Part shown: positions 58,551 to 64,000 of the stretch, piece by piece
Numbering within the stretch: the stretch's first letter is position 1
Layout of the letters: each line of letters starts with the position of its first letter
Source of the DNA: Paramacrobiotus metropolitanus
Lineage: Eukaryota > Tardigrada > Eutardigrada > Parachela > Macrobiotidae
Direction: 5' to 3'
Length of the DNA stretch: 64,000 nucleotides
NCBI RefSeq assembly: GCF_019649055.1
Contig: NW_026570317.1
Location: 310,001-374,000 of the forward strand
Translations under genes and position numbers: made by a program
Notes under the pieces: model-generated
Told to the model about the DNA's origin: nothing
Seen by the model: only the letters and a program-made list of their open reading frames with translations
The model's database searches: none

Positions 58551-59804
58551 CTAATGACCCTCCGGCTTCCAGTCGCAGTAACTGGCCTGTACTGAGAATT
58601 CCACCCAGGCGTCACCGGCAAGAAGCGGAGCAGAGCGCATATGGGCAGCCCAAGGAAACTACGGTACATTAGTTAAAAGCAGGGATGACAATGGTAAACA
58701 TGCAATAAACGTACACCAGAGCAGTTGTTTTCAGGTTTAGCGCAGAATTTTTTCATGGCAATTTCAATGATGGGGAAATCTTCGGGGCCGCCGGTGACTA
58801 GAGCCGTCACATCGTGCACATTGCTCCATTTGCAGCCGGCTTCATTGAGGATCTGGCCGGTTAGTTTCATGATCTGCAAAGCTTGACTGTAGGTTCTGTA
58901 CTGGTCGGAGATTGTGCGGTTGGCCAAAGAGGTGAAGCCGCGCACCGAGGTCACATAGAGGATTTGGCCGACACGGACGGCATACCTGATTAACAGGAAA
59001 ATTACAGCCCAAAAAATACGGTCAGTATCTGCACAGTTAAAAAGTCAGAGGTAATAATCCGTAAGGTACAACATTATCAGCAAATATAATTATGAACACT
59101 ATTTCAGAACACTACGTTATTTCGTCAACATACTGTTCGAGAACTACTATAAAGTTATAAACAACTGCTACAGTACCCGGTAATCACGCCCAGTGTGAAA
59201 AGCCACACAAATTTCTAAAAGATTAGCAATCTAATATTTATTGTAGCGCGGAACGATTTTCTGAATGAACAACGGAGAAAAATAGTTTTACATGGGGCGA
59301 TCGGCACCATTGTTTAATGTCGGCTGATTCATAAGAATTTTAATGTGCCACTCAACCAGTCTGGCGGACCGACAGAATGACAACAACCATCTAAACTACT
59401 TGCTTTGTTTTGCTGTCAACACCTATCTGATTGAAAATAATTTCAGCGCGATCTCTTTAGTAGTCCCGTTGACTATTGCATAAGTACAGTGATTACAGTT
59501 CCGTGATCATAACTGCTTGGTTGGCACTTGATGCTAAGAAAACAGCTTACTGCCATGGCTTTTTCGGATCTTTAGGTGGCGCCACTATCGGTGAAATCGG
59601 GACCGTGTACTTCCGTGCGCTACAGCATTCGGACTGAGGGCTGTGATCCAGGTCTGCAGCCACTGCAATCCATAGCATCATACTGAATGTGCATGAAATC
59701 AGCCAAAGAAAATCGGTCTACTCGCGAAAGTGCGACATCAACAAAGGTCACTTACTGCTCATAGCTGCGACAATCAGCAGACCAGCGAGAAGAATTTGTT
59801 TCAT
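58551..59804 (-). CDS. Secreted RidA-like protein, gene F (single domain, one-base insertion in exon 2)
   Basis: Four minus-strand exons (59756-59804, 59551-59663, 58715-58985, 58551-58658) correspond to the paralogues. Exon 1 is a signal peptide (MKQILLAGLLIVAAMS). Exon 3 begins YAVRVGQILYVTSVRGF and contains AGCKWSNVHDVTALVTGG, KKFCAKPENNCSG. Exon 4 is FPWAAHMRSAPL, then AWVEFSVQASYCDWKPEGH and stop. Exon 2 should read PQSECCSARKYTVP, but a run of four C residues stands where three are needed. The exon has 113 bases (112 would keep frame) and the reading frame runs into TAG at the Cys-Cys site. Gene F is therefore a pseudogene or the base is a sequencing error. Without it the product would be about 179 residues. 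F faces gene G head to head. Confidence 0.75.
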
Positions 59805-59930
59805 GGTGAAAACTAGGAAAGCTACAAAATGCGACTGAAAGTTTTGTTAAATACCTGAAGTAGAACATAGAAAATGGTTTCAACTTTCAACTGATGGAAA
59901 ATACTGGATTTGGCAAAGCGTTTATAAATG

Positions 59931-59987
59931 CATTTTCCAAGTTGATAAAAAAATTATGTCAGCAAAAGAATATCCTGCAACTGCTGA
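59931..59987 (-). promoter_or_regulatory. TATA-like box and inverted motif of gene F
   Basis: Read toward gene F, CTCAGCAGTTGCAGG...TTTTGCTGAC (59959-59987) is followed by GCATTTATAAACG (TATAAA within 59931-59938), about 130 bases before the start codon. Confidence 0.55.
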
Positions 59988-60289
59988 GCTTTGGTTCCAT
60001 TGCTGAGAATCTTCGAAAAGTCACGAAACACAATACCAAGAGTAATATCAATTCCGATAACCACTTCGAAAATTTTCCGGTATGGGTAGCCGGAACGATA
60101 TAGACCAGACGCCTGGAATTCGCTGGGCTGTTGTAAATGAGCTCATGAAATAGCAGACGCAAGTACTAACCGCCACCGCGAATAAGTGATAACGATATCA
60201 CCGAAGTTTTCAAGTGGTGTTGTTCTCAGTAAGCAGGCTTGTGACCAGTTTCATTAGAATGGTTCCGTAAAAATAGGTATGACTGGTGC

Positions 60290-60900
60290 AACACTTATTT
60301 TTGGGTCTGATATTGATATTGATAATGTGTGCAGAAATAATAGGTAATAAAGTAAATTAGCGATTCCAAACAAAGCAAAGGAAGCACTACTCGGTCGGTT
60401 GCAGTTTAAACCAAGAGCGGATTAATTTCTCGGTTTCTAACAATGTCTTCGGTTTACATACATAAATCGATCATCATATTTTGAAAGCAGTACTAGAAAA
60501 AACATTTTTCAGTACCGTGGCTGCTGTCGCAGGGTTTATGCGCTAAAAACGTTTCGCTAAAATGACAAGAGCGTAAGTACTATTGCTCAAAATGCTGTGT
60601 ACATAAACTTTTTTTTGCTGTACTGGTTCGAGTGGCTGTGAAGTTTATGTAGCCGCCTCATGGGGCCTTTTGTCATCAGTTTTTAACAATGCTACACTGG
60701 CAAAAGGGTATCAATAATATCATGAATGTGAGCAAATACAATATAGGTATGATATTGTAGTTCAGAATTGCTTTCTGCAGCGGCAAAAAACTGTAAGTTC
60801 CTCGAAGCCTCAATATAAGAAATAATGTGGTGCAGTGTTATACTTGAACTGTGTTCCCATACGAGGAAGCAATAATTTCCATCCGCTTATTTTACTGATA
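60290..60900. other. Intergenic core of the F/G pair
   Basis: No gene was found. From about 60.88 kb the sequence becomes alignable by eye with the upstream blocks of D and E. Confidence 0.45.
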
Positions 60901-61272
60901 ATATAATAATCCCCGCCACAGTATCAGTATCATTGCCCTTTGCCCCGACAATAACGGTTACGTGATGTTACATTAATTCTATATTTTACGGAATAATACT
61001 ATTGAAGTTGGTCGCACGGCTGTTTACTGAGAAGCACTGGGAAAATTCAGTGATATATTTCCCCGGCAAAGATCGCATATCCGCAGTGGCGGTTTGCACT
61101 TGTGTAAGCTATTTTGCTAGCCAATTTGCAACAGCCAAGCAGATTTCTGGCGAGTGGTCCATATCTCTGGCAACTGCTTCCTACAGTTTTCTGAGTGGTT
61201 GTCGGAATTGGTAATACAGCTGGTTTTGTATTCCGTGAGTTTTTAAAGATTCTTAGAGCTGAAACGGAAAAA

Positions 61273-61336
61273 TCAGCAGTTTTCGTAAATTCCACTGCTG
61301 ACATAACTTTTCTATCGGGTTCAAAACATTTATAAA
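61273..61336 (+). promoter_or_regulatory. Inverted TCAGCA/TGCTGA motif and TATA box of gene G
   Basis: TCAGCAGTTTTCGT...ACTGCTGAC (61273-61302) is followed by ACATTTATAAACGC (TATAAA within 61329-61336), about 110 bases before the start codon. Confidence 0.6.
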
Positions 61337-61445
61337 CGCCTTTAGAAATCCAGTATGTTCCATCAGGGATTTCATTCTCAAACATACACTAGAGATATTA
61401 TACTTCGTTCCTTGCCACATTTCGTAGTTTTCCGGGTTTTCCATC

Positions 61446-63625
61446 ATGCAACTCATAATTTTCGCTGGCCTGCTAGTTGCCGCAGATATAAGCAGTAAGT
61501 GATCTTTGTCGATGTCGCCCTTCCGCGAGTTAATCAAATGTCTATCTGGCTGATATCATGCATATTCAGTATGTTGCTGTGGATTGCAGTGGCTGCAGAC
61601 TTGGGTCCAAGTCCGCCGTCCGAATGCTGCAGCGTACGGAAGTACAGCATCCCGACTACTCCATCGGAGTCCCTGCCTGGAAACGCTGCAAGCCCGTGGC
61701 AGTAAGTTGTTGTATTAGCACAATGTCCCATAGAAGCGGTTATCCACTATGAACTGTGAAAATGCAATCATTTCGAAAATACCTTAAAATTCCCAAGCAA
61801 ACTGTTTTCAACCAGACAATAATCTTGATACTAAAATCAAACATACGTAATTCAGACGGCTATTCTCATTCATGTTGGACCGTTAAATCGTTTCGCTGGC
61901 TGAAACAATTATCAGGGATGGACCTGCCCTTAATAATTAGGGTCACCAGATAAAACCAATCCTCTTCCATGTCAACTTCTGAATTTGGTTTTCTATTTTT
62001 ACTAGCAGTAGTTGAGAAATTTGGGTAACGATTTGCTCTGGGCATGACCACCCGTACACCAGTATTTTATTAAGATAAAATCGATACTATACAGCATGCG
62101 GCCAAAAGAAATCAATATCCTAAGCTATAGATCATAACAATAAGTCGCCATAACTCGCCGGTACTCATTATAACCGCCAGAACATTAGAGATTTGTTTAT
62201 GTGATCTTTTTTCTGCTTGAAATGCTGACATTTGCATCGTGATTTGTTCTGTTAATCAGATACGCCGTCCGTGTCGGCCAGATCCTGTATGTGACATCGC
62301 TGCGCGCCTTCGCCTCTTTCACCCACCGCGACACCATTTTCAGCGTGGGCAACACCAATGCCGAAGTCACCCAGATCATGATGTTGATTAACAACATCCT
62401 AATGGAAGCCGGCTGCACCTGGAGCAACGTGCACGATGTAGAAGTCCTGGTCACCGGTGACCCCGACGACAAGTTCCCCGCCGTCTACAAAGCCATGGAC
62501 AGGTTCTGCCGTGCTTTAAATTGCACTGATGTACGTCGGTTTCCTGTTTCTTTTTATAACTACCATTTTTAACTGACGTATTGTAGTTTCCTTGGGCTGC
62601 TCATTTCCGCACTGCTGAATCTCTTGCCGACAACGCCACCGTTGAGTTCGCAGTACAGGCCAGCAACTGCGAGTGGGAACACAAGGGTAACCAGAGATTC
62701 GCGCGAGCAACAATAATGGCTCACTTCTCCACCATGTGTCAGATTCGTCTCGAATTACAGCCATATCATTAAACTGCAGCTAGATTATTACTGCATATTC
62801 AGTACGATGCTGTCGATTGCAGCATCTCCCCAGCATAAGGGTTTACAGTCCGAATGTTGCGGCCCTTTGAAGCGTTACCCTGTTCTTTCTTCGTTAGTGG
62901 AATCGACTGAAAGCGCCCCAAATCCGTGGAAGTAAGTTATTTTCTTATGGTTAGCACCAAATGCCAACGAAGCAGTTGTAACGCGCGTAACCACTCTGTA
63001 TAAAAGCACTTCATTATGGTTTTATTCGATGTCCGATAATATGCACGATGCGCCGAAAGGAAAAAATGTCCTAAAATACAAAACTTAATTTTATTTGCAG
63101 ATCGATAATTTTCCTGGAATTTTTAACCTGTTAGAAATGATGACCGTTTCTTTTTTGTGATGTGATGATTTCTGTGTTAATCAGGTATGCGGTCCGCGTA
63201 GGCCAGAACCTACACGTGAGTTCGGTGCGCGCCTTCAAAACCTTGACCGACCGCACCATCATCAGTCCGGGAGGCGCCTACACCGAAACCAAACAGATTA
63301 TGACGTTGACGGAAGAGATCCTCAGCAAAGCCGGCTGCAGCTGGAATAATGTGCACGATGTGGCACTACTGGTCACCGGCGGCCGCGAAAACTACCCTGT
63401 AATTGACAAGGCCATAAACGATTTCTGCGGTGAATCTGCATATAATTGCTCTGGTGTAAGTGGATAGAATTGTTCCTTTGACCAATCTCCTTTTTTTAAA
63501 CCGACATTTTGCAGTTTCCTTGGGCTGCCCATTTGCGCTCTGCTCCATCTCTCGCCAACCAAGCGACCGTCGAAATCGCAGTACAGGCCAGCTATTGCCC
63601 CTGGAAACCTGTGGATCACGAGTAG
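61446..63625 (+). CDS. Secreted two-domain RidA-like protein, gene G (intact)
   Basis: Seven exons (61446-61494, 61590-61701, 62260-62530, 62587-62686, 62823-62931, 63185-63455, 63515-63625) add to 1023 bases, an open frame for 340 residues. Exon 1 is the signal peptide (MQLIIFAGLLVAADIS). Domain 1: PPSECCSVRKYSIP, YAVRVGQILYVTSLRAF, AGCTWSNVHDVEVLVTGD, RFCRALNCTD, FPWAAHFRTAES, SNCEWEHK. Exon 4 ends at CAAGG|GTAACC in phase 1. Domain 2: LQSECCGPLKRYP, YAVRVGQNLHVSSVRAF, AGCSWNNVHDVALLVTGG, DFCGES and NCSG, FPWAAHLRSAPS, SYCPWKPVDHE and stop. Exon 4 is exactly 100 bases in D, E and G, which supports the use of the same donor in all three. The divergent neighbour is F. Confidence 0.9.
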
Positions 63626-63679
63626 TCCTCGCTAGTAACGAGACTGGCTTGCATGGCAGCCTTGTCGCAACATACATCC

Positions 63680-63685
63680 AATAAA
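63680..63685 (+). terminator. Candidate polyadenylation signal of gene G
   Basis: AATAAA lies about 55 bases after the stop codon of gene G in a short 3' flank. It is a single canonical hexamer and the cleavage site cannot be seen. Confidence 0.5.
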
Positions 63686-64000
63686 TTGCTACTAACATCC
63701 ACTGCGTATGCGTTTTCGCCGAATAACTCAATTTTAAACGGTGCAGAGAGCGTGAACACCGTTTTTGGTTCAGCCTAGATTTACTTAATTTTAATTTTGC
63801 TTCATGAATTAACACATCAAGTGGTTTTGTTTGCATCAAAAGAGGTAACAAAATGAATGCGAACCAATGTAAACATCATGGTATAGCATATTAAAATTTC
63901 TGAACTCACATAGGAAATTTCATTTCATAAAAACACACCTGGCAAATCGGCATTACTCCCCGACTGACGCAACTCCGCGGTTGCGATTTGTACTTTCGCA

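Overview
The window reads as nuclear DNA of a small invertebrate animal. Many short, AT-rich spliceosomal introns interrupt genes whose exons join in phase. The recognisable products are animal-type: protein kinase domains, a kynurenine formamidase, a THAP zinc finger, a chitin-binding type-2 fragment and secreted RidA-like proteins. The non-coding part is full of degenerate non-LTR retroelement tails, inverted-repeat (foldback/MITE-like) elements and minisatellites. A tardigrade or similar compact-genome protostome would fit, but nothing in the sequence proves the taxon.

Left part (1-24 kb). A retroelement tail is followed by a gene with two tandem protein-kinase domains (about 1.5-3.4 kb). 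Two large minisatellites lie beside it. From 14.6 down to 8.5 kb on the minus strand runs an 11-exon kynurenine-formamidase-like gene, reconstructed exon by exon with consistent splice phases. A second retroelement tail, several small inverted-repeat elements, a long foldback element and a broken inverted copy of the 5' end of the formamidase gene (22.5-23.3 kb) fill the rest.

Right part (24.7-63.7 kb). This is the most striking region: a cluster of seven paralogous genes (called A to G here) that encode secreted, cysteine-containing relatives of RidA/YjgF/UK114. Each has a tiny signal-peptide exon, a linker exon with a Cys-Cys pair, a long exon with most of the RidA fold, and a short exon with the last strand. 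A, B, C and F carry one domain. D, E and G carry two, because the domain exons 2-3-4 are repeated without a second signal exon and the phases match. A/B, C/D and F/G are head-to-head pairs. Roughly 0.5 kb upstream of each start codon is shared by all seven and includes a TATA-like box and an inverted TCAGCA...TGCTGA motif. D and F each carry a one-base insertion in exon 2, so they are pseudogenes or contain sequence errors. The cluster is broken up by foldback elements, a THAP-domain gene, a Ulp1-like protease remnant and a chitin-binding-protein remnant.

All exon boundaries were derived by eye from reading frame, GT/AG sites and comparison between copies. No transcript data were available.
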